The notes under the pieces: generated by a model
Told to the model about the DNA's origin: nothing
The model's input: only the letters and a program-made list of their open reading frames with translations
Database searches by the model: none
Shown here: in pieces, positions 48,901 to 60,500 of the stretch
How the letters are laid out: every line of letters starts with the position of its first letter
Position numbering within the stretch: position 1 is the first letter of the stretch
Source: Apus apus
Lineage: Eukaryota > Chordata > Aves > Apodiformes > Apodidae
Assembly: GCF_020740795.1 (NCBI RefSeq)
Contig: NC_067290.1
Span: 21,089,001 to 21,153,000, forward strand
DNA: 64,000 nt
Direction: 5' to 3'
Translations under genes and position numbers: made by a program

Positions 48901-49395
48901 AGCACAGAGGGATGTGTGGGAAGGCAGCAGCTCTGCTGAGGTCACCTTAGTTTCCACAGGTCCTGACTTCATGAGGTGGAAAAGGGGTAACTGACCCCAA
49001 GGTCCCACTCTTTGTGTCAGGCACAGGCTTAGAGGGAGAGATGCCTGTTTAAAGAAGAAAGCTGAAGGATAATTCACGCTGTTTGAACCTCAGGCTCTTA
49101 AAACCCAGGTCTTTCAAACCTGAGGGTTAAAAACCATCAAAGTTCAATGTAGTGCAAAGTGGCCTTTCCTGAAGCCTCCCCAGTGGAATGAAATACTTTG
49201 CCTTGATGTTCACATCCATGTGTGCAGACTCTCCCAGGTGGATGAAGCAGCCAGAGCTGCTGAAGGGGCTATGACTCCTAGTAGAGCAGAACCAGACCTT
49301 ATTCAACCCCTGGTCAAGAGAGAGAAGCCTGTGAGATAAGCACAAGCATTCCTGTGGCAGCAAGCACTGCGAGCCCAACACGAAATATTGAGATG
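45931..49395. other. gene-free stretch, nothing certain
   Basis: Unique DNA, with GC-richer parts at 46800-47250 and 48540-48980 open in several frames, and an A17 run at 48378-48394. A GTGTAGGTGTGTATCC-like GT-rich patch lies at about 47660-47700. No domain or nameable repeat. Confidence 0.4.
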
Positions 49396-49665
49396 TAAAT
49401 TAGTGGTGGAAAGTAAGCACAACTCTTTAAAATGATATGCCCCTTAAATAATAAAGGTTTTGTTCCCTTAATACACTATTAATAAATTTCAAACCATCAT
49501 ATCTTTAAAAAAATGCACTTCAGTCAAGTGGAAAGCAGACTAATGTGGATTTAGAAAGAGGCTGGAAGTGCAACAAATTATAAATGCTTTCTACTTTATC
49601 AGCATTACAGAGTACTATTAATTTTAAAGATAGCTTTTAAAAACATACATGGCATACCATAATGG
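49396..49665. other. candidate conserved non-coding block
   Basis: AT-rich, nearly free of CpG and without open frames, with repeated TTAATA/ATTAAT cores. Enhancer-like only by composition. Confidence 0.25.
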
Positions 49666-52600
49666 AGATGGCTGCTTCAATACATCATCCTGATGACTCT
49701 TTCCACAGCAATGAGTTATGCAGACTTGCCAAGCTCTGGCTTGCAAACATGGTATGTACCACCCTGCAGCTGGGAGTTAAAAAAAGCAGCTTTGTCTTTG
49801 GACTCAGGACTCTGCTCTGCTGGGACTTCCAAGCACGAGTGCATCAAAGCTGGGACTCTCCCTCCCACTTCTCGCAGGGAAGAACCATCCCTGCAAAATG
49901 TCCAGTGTTCATTATCCCCAAGAGAGCTGGAAGCAGACCTCCAACACGCCTGGGAGGATGGAAAAGAAATACGTTAATGGCAAATGCTAATGGGACTGAG
50001 TAGCTCCTTTCAAACACATTGTCTAGGAAAGTTTTCACTGCTAGTTGGCATGAGCGCCCTTAGGATGGTGCCTTCTGCCTGTCTCAGTGATGAAGGAGGT
50101 AGTTGCCATAGTAAGGACTGTTTTTATTGGCTGCTTAAAGGAAAGAGACATATAAGACTATAACTGAGGCCAGAAAATGAATTAAAGAAATCCCTGGGTA
50201 GCTCTAACTTACACTCCAGCTTGCTGGCCTGCCTTTTGTTTGGTGTTCTCCCCTCAGACTGCGCAGTTCCTGCTCTTGAGGCAGCACTTGCAGGCAGGAC
50301 AGGAGCCAGCAGCCCATCCTGGCAGCCCCTAGGGGCTTGGGTGCCTTCCCACCACCCCCAGGTCCCATGGCCCTGGTGTGTCCCAGGTGAGCAGCTGCCA
50401 CTGGTCCCCTCCTGTGCTTGGGACTGGGTCCACCGGCAGCCCCAGCCCTGCTCCTGTGTGTGTCAGACCATGCAGCCCTGCCCACCTGCTCATCCCTTCT
50501 CCCTGCAGGGATTTGCCAGCCCCATATCCCAAAGGCTCCTGCTCCCTCAGCACATCTGGGGCTGGGGTCCCTGCAGCTCCAGTGCCAAGTCCACCCGGAC
50601 ACCGAAAGGTCTCCATGAAGGCTGTGAGGAACATGCCCTGCCCAGTGGAATAGGACCCAAGTTGGTGCCGTTGAAGGCATCAGGACACACTTGGGTTCTC
50701 TTGCCTGTGGTCTCTGTCCTACCAGTGAGATATGAGCTCCAGCTCAAACCTTCTCCTCAGCTGGGTCACTCCCAGCTTTCCTTCCCCAATATTTATGCAC
50801 AGAACTGTATTGCCACTTTCCTTGCAGATAAGACTGTTACTTACAGAGCTGCATTCATATATTCCCTAATCCCATTTCATTTTATGGAGTAACAGAAGAA
50901 TATCCCTAATTTAATCATCATTTACTGGTTACCTAATTCAACCCAAAAGACCAGAATTCACTAAAAGGCAGATGATTTGTTCTCTAAAAGTATTAGAACA
51001 ATTATAAGACACAACTCAGGTTGTAACCTGAGATTAGCAAAGTCATTTATTTTATTACTCTATCACTTAAAAACAATAAATGTGTCCTCCCAGGAGAGGC
51101 AGGCTCCCCTTACCTGTACTGGTCTGTTCCACATCCCTCCTCCAGGCCTCCTCTCTTGCCTTCCTCCCAGCACATTTCTACTGAGCTGCTCAGGTTTTGT
51201 CACCTGTTGGGGATTGCAGGAGTTGAGTCTGTCTCGGGGCTCTTTTATGCCCATGTTCTGTGACAGGGACCTGGAGCTGCATTATCATGTTCTTAGTCCA
51301 AGGAGCACCAGAGGCAAAGCCCTCTCTTGTCCAGGCAGTGCTCTGTTCCTCCCGCTGGTGTGACTGCAGGATCCTGCTGGAACTCTGCTCCACACCATCC
51401 GTACAACACCAGGTACAGGGAACTTCCTTTGCCCAGATCTGCTTCCACGAGCTGCAATGCCACAAGGAGCCATAAATCTGGCTGGGCTGTGCCCAACAGC
51501 CACATTCCAGGACCATGCAGTGACTGTGGGTGCGTGCTGGATGGGATGGATGGAGACACCACCCTCACCACCAGCCACTTCCTCACTTTCTCTCCCAGAT
51601 TTTCTCATAACTTCTTAGGTAAGTTTATATCCAGTGGCACCTTCTCCAGATTGTAACTCAGACCATCACGTGATGCTTCTATAAAAACATCTCTAGAGCT
51701 CCTGGTCACTCATAAAGCCACCAAGGACACATGACACACTCATCAGTTACAAACTGATGCCATGGTTGGCTGCTCCCTCATGCCAGGCCATGTGTGGTGT
51801 CCACCCTACACCAGCTTTACCTCAGATCAGATGGTGTCTGTTATCTCACACCTGGTGGAAAAGCAAGAGCCAACACCTCAGCGTGCTGGAGGAACCAGGA
51901 TCTTGCCTGGGCCTTCTTCACCCTTGCAGTGCACCAGCTCTGCCTGCTGGGTGCTAGGACAGGACACAGCCCTCAGCTTGCAGCTGGGGAGCCCCAGCCC
52001 CCCCAGAAGGTTCATCTGTTTCTGTAGGACCCAGAGGTGCTGCAAGCTCTCACATCATTCTCTCATTTTTCCTATGATGTGATGATCAACTGCTATTATG
52101 TGAGAGGGTTTCAGCTCAGTTCATGGTGCACACACAGAAGAAGGTTCCGCACCAGCACTCTGCAAGCTCTCGAGCTTAAATGAAACATGATCATTTCTGC
52201 TTCCAGCAAACGAGAAGAGACTTTCTATTTTGCACATCACTGCATTCTACATTCTGGCATTGTTTCTTTTGCTGAGACCACATTACAGAATTAAAATATT
52301 AATATATTGGTGGGTTTTGGATGGTAACTTGAGTATGTCTCTCATTTACATCAATTTCCCAGGAGGGAGATGCTTCAAAGACCCAATCAGAGAACAGAAA
52401 TAAGTTTCTCTTTTAAAATCATTAAACGTCCTCTCCCCTACTCCCAATCACAGGTTTCAGTGCTGCATTCCTCAGAGATCACCAGCAATGTGCTCAGCAC
52501 ATCTCAGTTGTCCCACATCCCCTGCTCAGCACCTCTGGCCATATCTCTCAACCCCATTGCTAGTTTCCCAATTCAGCACTCCTGCCTTTCCCATTTCTGG

Positions 52601-52812
52601 GCTGAGTTTCCTTCACCTTCTAATGCTCTGGGGTGGATGGAGGGTGCTTGGGCATGAAGCTGCAGGTTTGCTCACATGTGTTGGGTAGGAAACACTCTGC
52701 TGGGAGAGGCCCAAAGGTGGTTAACAGATCTCAAACAGCAGCTTACCTTTCCCGGCGCAGTTAAAGCTGTTCTGCTGCCTCAGCGATGGAATGGCTGGCA
52801 TCCAGCAGCACC
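49666..52812. other. gene-free stretch, GC-rich patches
   Basis: 50220-50700 and 51060-51600 are GC-rich and open in many overlapping frames (223 codons at 50221-50892), without domain, splice pattern or CpG enrichment. No repeat is recognised. Confidence 0.4.
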
Positions 52813-52980
52813 CCAGGTTGTCCAGAAGCTGTGGCTGCCCCATCCCTGGAAGTGTCCAAGGGCAGGTTGGATGGGGCTTGGAGCAGCCTGGGCTGGTGGG
52901 AAGTGTCCCTGCCCATGGCAGGGGATGGGACTGGATGAGCTTTAATATCCCTTCCAACCCAAACCATTCTGGGATTCATT
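52813..52980 (+). mobile_element. CR1 LINE, 3' end fragment
   Basis: CAGGTTGTCCAGAAGCTGTG, GCCCCATCCCTGGAAGTGTC, GGTTGGATGGGGCTTGGAGC, GTGTCCCTGCCCATGGCAGG and CCCTTCCAACCCAAACCATT followed by an ATTCTGGGATTCATT tail give the classic avian CR1 3' end in sense orientation. Low divergence in the GTCCCTGCCCATGGCAG block makes it one of the younger copies here. It is 5'-truncated, as is usual. Confidence 0.95.
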
Positions 52981-54905
52981 GGTTTTGAAATGTGCTTCTG
53001 TCCCACCCCTACTCTTGGGACAGAGCTGTGTTTTAATAGCCCCTCCATCTGGAGGCTGGCTCAGACAGGAGCTCCTCGAGGCAGCCTGGAGCCAAAGCAG
53101 GGCAGATTTCCCAGCAACAGGTCCGAGAGTTACTGCTCCTTAAATCAAATCAGCTGCCAGCTGCACCTGAGTGGGAGCCTCCGCGAGACAAACGAGCTGG
53201 CAGTTTTTAAAGAGTAACAAGGAGGTAATATACAAGATTAACACACAACTAATGGGGAAATGGAGATAAATACAGGGAATGTCCATGTAATGTCAGGGGG
53301 GGTTGCATGCCAGACTTCTGGCAATGTGTCTGCGACAGAAGCAGGTAACTCGTACCTACTAAATCACAGCCATAAATCCTAGGCCGTGCTAGCAGAACAT
53401 GAATGGTCTTCTCTGCAATGAATGGGGACAAGAGAGGGAATTCACTGCTCTTCATCAAGAGAGCTGCTAACCTGGGCTGCTGGTTTTTGTTGGAGCCAGG
53501 TTGGGAAGGACAGTTCAGCTGCCCGATGCTGCAGGTGGGAGTGCAAACAGCAGTCAGACCCCCAGCTCCACGAAGGTGTCCCCTGAAGAAGTCTGGGTGC
53601 TCAGGGTGCCACAAGATGCCTCTCATGGCTATTGCTTTGAAAAAAGAGGAAATTTATACTGGGAAGTGGATCCTGAATTATATACCAAGACCAAAGGGAG
53701 CTGAAGACGGTCCGTTCCTTCCCTTCCAGTCAGCAGACTCCTTTCCTAAGTTCCGCCTGCACCAGCCCAAAACCTCATCACGGGTTTACAAAGAGGTTCC
53801 AGTGTGCCAGATCTCTGGGTATGGCCAGAAGTCTTAGTCATTTTTGGTTAAACATTAATTAAACATAGAAGTTCAGCGGTTATAGGAGGATTTATTACTA
53901 ACAGAAGTACAAAAGTCTCTCCCAAGGGAAAGACGATGTTGTGGCTGCAGCACAAGACTGAACCTTGGCAGCTCTGATGCAGAACTTCCCTGAGTGTGAC
54001 TGTGCTGACGTGGTTGCAGCCTGGCACTTGTCAAGTACCTTTTTGTGAGTGTCCACAGCTGGGGAACAATACAGAGGGGACAGCAACGGGGGCTCGGGGG
54101 GCTTTGAAGTGCAGGGGAGCCCAGAGCACTGCTCTACGAGTTCTGCCAGAGCCTGGAGACCCCAGAGCTCTGCCCCAGCACCAGGGCAGGAACCAGTGAG
54201 GAGCTGCATGGGGCTCTGTGCTCTCAACATGGTAACATCATATCTGTGTTTTGTGCTTACTAATCATCACTCACGCTCCCATTTTAGGATATATTTTCCT
54301 TAAAATGCTGCCTTATTTGGCCTTTTCCTCCGGGCAATTCCAGTGACATCACCCCCCTGGCAGCTGATTCAAAGCACAGCAAGGAGCTGGGGGGCAGAAT
54401 GGGGACTTGGGGCTGGTGTCCCCTCCCAGAGGCACCTGGGGACAGCCACCAGTCTGGCACACATCCCGAGTAGCCGTGGGGCTGTGTCTCAAGGGAGCTT
54501 CCCACAGAAGCCCAGACTCCAGGCATGTCTGCATGGAAATGTGCCCCAGGCACTCACACATCCCCCTCCCCACTCAGTTCCAGGTGCTAGTTGCTCCAGT
54601 ACAAGCCAGACACCTTTTTCCCTGGGAATAACCATCAACCAGCTTCACAGCTCACAGGCAGGTTCTGCTCTAAATGCTGCTGCTCCCACTCCACTGGTTA
54701 CTGAATAACCCACACACAGGAGGTCAGAGCATGTCCAGCCTCACAACATCACCCACCAGGGTTTTCTGTCCCTGTCCCCTCTGTGACCACTCTTGCCTGG
54801 CAGCTCTGGCTGGAAGGGGAGCACCAGTGAATGGGGCATTATCCCACTGAGCCAGGCTAGGGAACTGCTACCCAAGTCCTGCCCTGGCTGTGGGGCTGCT
54901 CCTCC
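52981..54905. other. gene-free stretch, nothing recognised
   Basis: Open frames at 53403-53837 and elsewhere are without domains. No repeat recognised. Confidence 0.4.
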
Positions 54906-54909
54906 ACAG

Positions 54910-54975
54910 CTGGGATGGCCCAGGACAACTGGCTTTATGTCCCTGGGATGACCTGGGACAATGAGCTTTAATTCT
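54910..54975. repeat. 33-bp tandem duplication
   Basis: The unit at 54910-54942 (starts CTGGGATGGCCCAGGACAA) is followed directly by a diverged copy at 54943-54975 (starts CTGGGATGACCTGGGACAA). They share 24 of 33 positions. It is an old local duplication without coding potential. Confidence 0.75.
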
Positions 54976-54979
54976 CTAC

Positions 54980-57280
54980 TCTAGAACTTTTCTCTTGCCA
55001 TGTCAGAAATTCACAGCCCAACTCTGTAAATCTCCTTCTGGAGATGTACTATATAAAAAGAAAACTTGTGCCAAGAGCTAATTAGAAATAAAAAGATTAA
55101 TTTTGAGAAGTCAGATGAAGTGGGTATTCCTGGGTTAGGGCTATTCCCCAATTGCATAGACCCAAACAAAACAAAACTCGCATGTTAATGACTCCTAAGA
55201 GATAAACTAATTTGTTTTGCTACATTTAAAAATTAATATGAGTCATTTTATTACAAGCAGTGGGTTTTGCCAGCTCGTGCTGCTGGTATTTCTGGCAATA
55301 CAATGGCTGAGGAGGATGTGGTTGGGGATGTCTGTGGCCACTGGCTGGGAGGAGGCAGCACAGCACCCATCCCTCAGGGATGCTCCTTTGCCCTCCCTCA
55401 GGAAAATCTATTTTCCAGTGTTGTGTATCTTGGAGGAGATGAACAGGGAAAGGGAGCAGGACAGCCTCGGGCTCAGCCATGGGTGGGGATGCAGGATGCT
55501 GCAGGTGCTGGTGGGGGTTGCTCCTCCAGGCACCCCTCGCTGTCCCTGCCACCAGAGCACGAACAGGACCCTGCCAGGGACGTTCTTCAGTTTAAGCTGC
55601 CCTGACTGCTTATGACGAGAACCTAGAGGGTGGAAAAACATTTACAGAAGTGTCTATATTTGAAGCACTCTTCAGGAAGCAGCAGCAAGAGCTGCTGCAG
55701 TGCCTCTGGTCACGGGGCAGGTGCTGGAGTGCCCTTGACTTCTTGCCTCGGTTTCTGACGGGGGCAGCTGAGCTGGTGGAGCTGGTGAAGCCATCAGCTC
55801 ACATCTGGCCCTGCTCCTTGCAAAACAAGGACATTCCTCTCCCACGCGCCCACGGGAAGGGCTGGAGCAGTCCCAGCTCTTGCAACAAACTGAGGTGCAG
55901 GTTTTTGAGGAGGGCAGGGGCAGCCTCTGCAGAGCCACGAGCACCAGGCTTCCTCCACCACCCCTGCTACACCAGGGGACAGCAACAGAAACACCAACTC
56001 TTTACTATTGTACAGGAAAACACTAATTAGACCCATTCTGTAACCCACTGCATCATCAGGACATTGTTTGTTGTGTGTTTTTTTTTCTTTCCCCTCTGGG
56101 CCCTGTTGTACAGGTTCTCCAGACAGGAGATGTTTATTTGCTGGAGCTTGGACAGAACTTCATTGTCATTGTCAAAGCCCAGCCTAGCAGAGAAACGATT
56201 TTATCTCTTGCTCTCTGCTGTCTTTGCTCCTGCAGGGCTGTCCTTGCCATAGAAGAGTAATTAGCAATTGGGCAGCAGCTCAAAAGAGTTTGTGTGATTG
56301 TCTGTGGAGCTCCTTGTTTTCCCAGACAAGCAAATGTTTCTAACTCTTTATTCCATGTAGTTCTTGGGTTCAAAATTACTCCAAATTAGGCTTGCTATCA
56401 TAAGGGAGTATGTTTTTAAGGATGAGAAAATACATGAATTGGTTTAGGCACTAAGAACATATGAAAGAAATTGAGTTTCATTTTGGGATTAAGGAGGAGA
56501 ATCTAGGGAGGGACCAAGACAAATGGGAGCAAACATGATAGCTGCAGCTAACTGAAGTCTTTTAACCACTTTTTTTTTTTTTTTTTTTTCCTTAATTGTT
56601 TGAACCTTGTTTTCCCAGAATCAGGATCACTCACAGAAATCTGTGATTTAGCCCCACACAAAACACTTGGTATTTGATACTCCAAAACTAACTGGAATTC
56701 TGCGTTGGGCTGTGGTTAGTGCAGTGCCAGGACATGTCGGAGCTGGCTGGGTTGTTTTTGCAGGGCTTTCCTGCTCCTGCTCTTCCTTTCCAGCTCCCTC
56801 TCCCCTGGCTTTTTCCCAGCTGATCAACCTGAGGCAGTGCTGGCAGGGGGACATAGCCCCTGCACTGGGGACCCACCTGTCTGCTGGGGAGGGGGACACT
56901 GCAGGACTGGGGGGCCAGGAGCACCCGGGGCTCTTCCAGGTCCTCTCATCCTCACTCTGCTCCCAGCTCAGCTCCTCCCTAGGAGCCAAGACCCAGCATG
57001 GATGGCTCATCACTGCTGGCAGATGGGGCTCCTTGGCATGACCAGGCAAAGATTTATGAGCTGTATGAAATAATAACACAAATGTCTATGTTGTTCTCAG
57101 TCACCTGGAGGGAACAAGCTCCTTTCAGACAAACAGAACAAAGGAAATGCTGGGATTGTGTTCGTCCTTGGAGGCACCCGGTGTAAAGCACTCCCATAAA
57201 GGATGTGCTAAACCAGGAACCTGCCTCTGGAGCAGGCCTTGGCAGGCTGCAAATTCTGGTTTATGCAGTAAACAATAGTA
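54980..57280. other. gene-free stretch with T20 tract
   Basis: GC-rich patches at 55270-55980 and 56750-57010 are open in overlapping frames without domains. An uninterrupted T20 lies at 56570-56589. No nameable repeat. Confidence 0.4.
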
Positions 57281-57283
57281 ATT

Positions 57284-57322
57284 AAAAAAAAAAAAAATTA
57301 TATATATATATATATATATATA
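57284..57322. repeat. A14 plus (TA)12 microsatellite
   Basis: A run of 14 A (57284-57297) is followed by T and an uninterrupted (TA)12 at 57299-57322. It is likely to be length-polymorphic. Confidence 0.95.
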
Positions 57323-60300
57323 AAATACATAAACCCTTTCATCACTATTACTGACATTTTCTTGGCAGACATTAACAGTTGCAGTAAAAAACGAGAAAGG
57401 TGAACACCAGCTGGAAGTTCTCCAGAGCCCTGGAACTGCTCCTGAGGGTTGTGTGATCCCAAGGATGCTTCCTAGGAAGAAGCGACGGTGCTGCAGCCAG
57501 ACTTGGAGGAGAAGCTGCAGGAAATACTGACATCTGTGAAACATGGTGCAACCCCAAAGCTCCAGCAATGGCTGAGAGGACACTGGTGAGCCTTTGCATC
57601 CCCCCTGGAACACGGGGGTCAGGGTGAAGGCAGAGCAGTCCCTGGGGTCTTCCCATGCCCCATGGGGACCCACTGTTGCGCTGGGACCCGTGTGGCTGGA
57701 AGCCCACCCACAGATCCCTGGAAGTGAGGCTGGGGACAATGAAGGAGCTGGCAGAGCTGCAGGCTTCTGGGGTTCAGGCAGAAGCCCCAGGAAAAGCCAG
57801 TTGCAGCTGTGCTGGGTGCAATTTCAGCTCTTTGAAAATACATTTTCTAGGAGGCCCAAAACAATGCAACATCTTCCTGCTAAAAACCTCTGGTTTGGGG
57901 TTTGCCCCTTGAGCCCTGCCACAAGGCGCTGGTGCTTTGCCAACCCATTGTTTCTCTGTTGGAAACAGATGCTATGGGATAAAACCTGATTGCCTCCAAA
58001 CCCGATGTAAAGTATTTGGATGCCAACCTGCTGGCCAGATGGGTTGTTAGAGATCTGCCCCTCTGTCACTTGTCCCCGGGGGTGGTGGCCACACTGCAGA
58101 CCTGGGGACAATGTGCAAGGCACACACCACTGGGACTGTCCCTGCCCTAGCATTCCCAGGGTGGACAGATCCACCCCCTCTGGAATCCATAAGCCCATCC
58201 ACTTCCATGCTAGAGCTGCTTAATTTTCCCGCTCTGAGTGCTGTGGGGTTAGCTCACCTTTCTTGGACCTGGAGGGCACCAGTGTGACAGTGGCTTTAGA
58301 CGAGTTGCAGTGGAAGGCCTTAGAAAGAGACACGGGCTGTAAAAGCATCAACACAGGCTGCTCTGCTTCCTTGTTCCCAGTCTTTTCTTTTGGATAGTTT
58401 ATGGCCAAGACCTGCACTTAAAGAGGTGTCTTGGACATGTAACATCTGGCCATGGATGCTGATAGGTCAAGGTAACACCTCCACATCCTTTGGGTGGTGT
58501 TAATATTTGGACAGTGTTAAAACACAGCCAGCACTCCTCAGTTTAGATTAATGCCCTGGCTGTGCCCCAGCCCTTGCCAACCTGCAAGGCAGTGCCTGGA
58601 TTTCCTCCCGCTCCTGGAGCAGCACAGGGTTCAGGGCCTGACATTGGCACCCGCTGTGTAAACAAGAGACACATTAATATCTGTGGAAGTAATGTCTGGG
58701 TAATAACTGCAGGAACAGGCATGATTCAGGACTGTGCAGAAAAACAATTAAGCTGATCAGCCAAAACATTAGGAAAGCAAGTCTGCAGACACCCTTTTTT
58801 TCTTCTCTCCCAAAAATAAAGCAGGAGCCAGAGGCTGCTGGGAGCTGTGCTCTGAATATTCATGAGGCATTGCTGGGCCTCAGGCACCAGTCTTTGCACT
58901 GAGAAGACAGGCCACTAACTGTTCACCTCTGCTATTTCACCTTTCATTTCCTGCATTAGTTCACTGTGGAACAAGCTGAAAGTGGTGGCCACAGGGCAGC
59001 AGGGAAATGAGGTTCCCTGCGCTGCCGCGACCCTACAGCCAGGCTGGGGCTGTGCATGGTTCCTCTCACCCCCTGGAGACCAGCCTGGCCCCAGCAGCTG
59101 GGTCTGCATCCTGGGGAGCCCCCATGCACGGGCTCCATGCCACGGATGGGGACAGGCAGTGTCCCTCCTGTCAGCCCAGGCATGACCCAACACCCCGTTT
59201 GGCAGCAGTGGGTCTGCAGGGCTGATGAACAGGAATGCAACACTAATTGCAGCAAGGAGGATTTTGTTTTTTCACCCTAACCTGTCACTTCTTGTCTTTC
59301 CTTCAGCTCCTGTGTATAAACTGGCTGGCAGGGTTTACAGAGGGATCCTCTTGATTTCTCACCACCTTTCATGGTCTGTTCTCCCACATCCCTCCTCTTC
59401 CCTGGGCAGTGGCACTGCTGAGCTACTTTGCACAGCTCTGCTTCCTTCCAGCCATGGGCAGGTCCATCCCAAACCCTGGGGAATTTATGAAAACCCTTCA
59501 TCATTAGGCACAGATTACCATGCGTAGTTAATTAAAGGTGACTTGTTGTTATTAATCTGGAGATTCCCGAAGTCTGTGATTGTTCACTTTCTGTAAAAGC
59601 ACCAGAGAAGAAAAATTGCTGCAATAAGTTTTCCTTGGATTTGAAAAATGATCTTTCTTCTGTGAGTAAATTCAGAGCTGCAAAACCAGAGGGCTGGTGC
59701 CTTCCAGTTGAACAGCTTTCGAGCCCTGTTCCACTGAAAGGTTGCTTTTCAAGCCTTGTCAATCTAAGGAAATTTATTTAGGCAGTCTCAAGGGAATGTT
59801 TTGGCAAAGCATTAATAGGTTTCTTTTATAAAAGAGACCTTTATTCACTGGTCTTTAAGTTGGCCTGTGTCTCATTCGGCTTTTCAAGTTCATGTGCAGA
59901 GAAAACGTCAGTCTCTGACAGTCTGTGCTCCAGTGCCCTTGTGGGGCTCAGGAGGAATTTGCTAAGCCTTAATGAAACATCTGGCTCAGCACTAACACAG
60001 CTGCATGGAGCCTTCCCTGTTGGGTGGGGAGGGAGGCAGCCCTCGGCCTCGCCAGCAGCTCCAGGAGAGCTGGTGCTGGGGCAGGCAGGAGCTGGCAGCA
60101 CAGGCAGAGTGCATAGCCCACCCTGCTGTGCATGCTCTCTCCCCCCAGGTCTGTTGCAGCTCACCTGTTGAAGCTGCTCTGGGACAGAAACTGCTTCATG
60201 GGAAGAGCTTTTTCCCACACTGGAGGGTGGTGAGGGCAGTGGAGCTCCAGGGGACTGAAACGCCTGTGACCTTCGGGACCTGCAGACCTGGGGTCCCACT

Positions 60301-60335
60301 GCAGAGGGTTTGCCCTGTTTCATCCACGGCCACCT
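57323..60335. other. gene-free stretch, nothing certain
   Basis: GC-leaning sequence open in several frames on both strands (for example 57594-57989 and 59841-60338 minus). 58655-58760 is AT-richer and CpG-poor. A G-rich run GGGTGGGGAGGGAGG at about 60021-60035 could form a quadruplex. No domain or nameable repeat. Confidence 0.4.
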
Positions 60336-60337
60336 CA

Positions 60338-60500
60338 AATCACAGCATCATCAGTCACTGTTGGAAAAGTCCTTCAAAATCACCAAGTATAACTTGTCAA
60401 CCCAGAAAAACCCCACCATGCCCACCAGAGCCTGTCCTGAAGTGCCACCTCTACACATTTTTTTTGATGCCTCCAGTGATGGTGACTCAGGCCCCCAGCT
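60338..60500 (-). mobile_element. CR1 LINE, 3' end fragment, antisense
   Basis: AATCACAGCATCATCAG, GTTGGAAAAGTCCTTCAAAA, TCACCAAGTATAAC, CCTGAAGTGCCACCTCTACA and GATGCCTCCAGTGATGGTGA keep the order of the reverse-complemented end of an older CR1 subfamily. It is 5'-truncated after about 160 bp. Plus-strand open frames crossing it (60005-60820) are therefore not genes. Confidence 0.85.

Noticed and set aside
50221..50892. Overlapping open frames up to 223 codons on both strands
   Set aside because: Explained by stop-poor GC-rich sequence. No CpG enrichment, domain or splice pattern.
57125..57739. Minus-strand open frame of 204 codons
   Set aside because: It reads through the (TA)12/A14 microsatellite, giving a Tyr-Ile repeat and Phe run. 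Not a protein.
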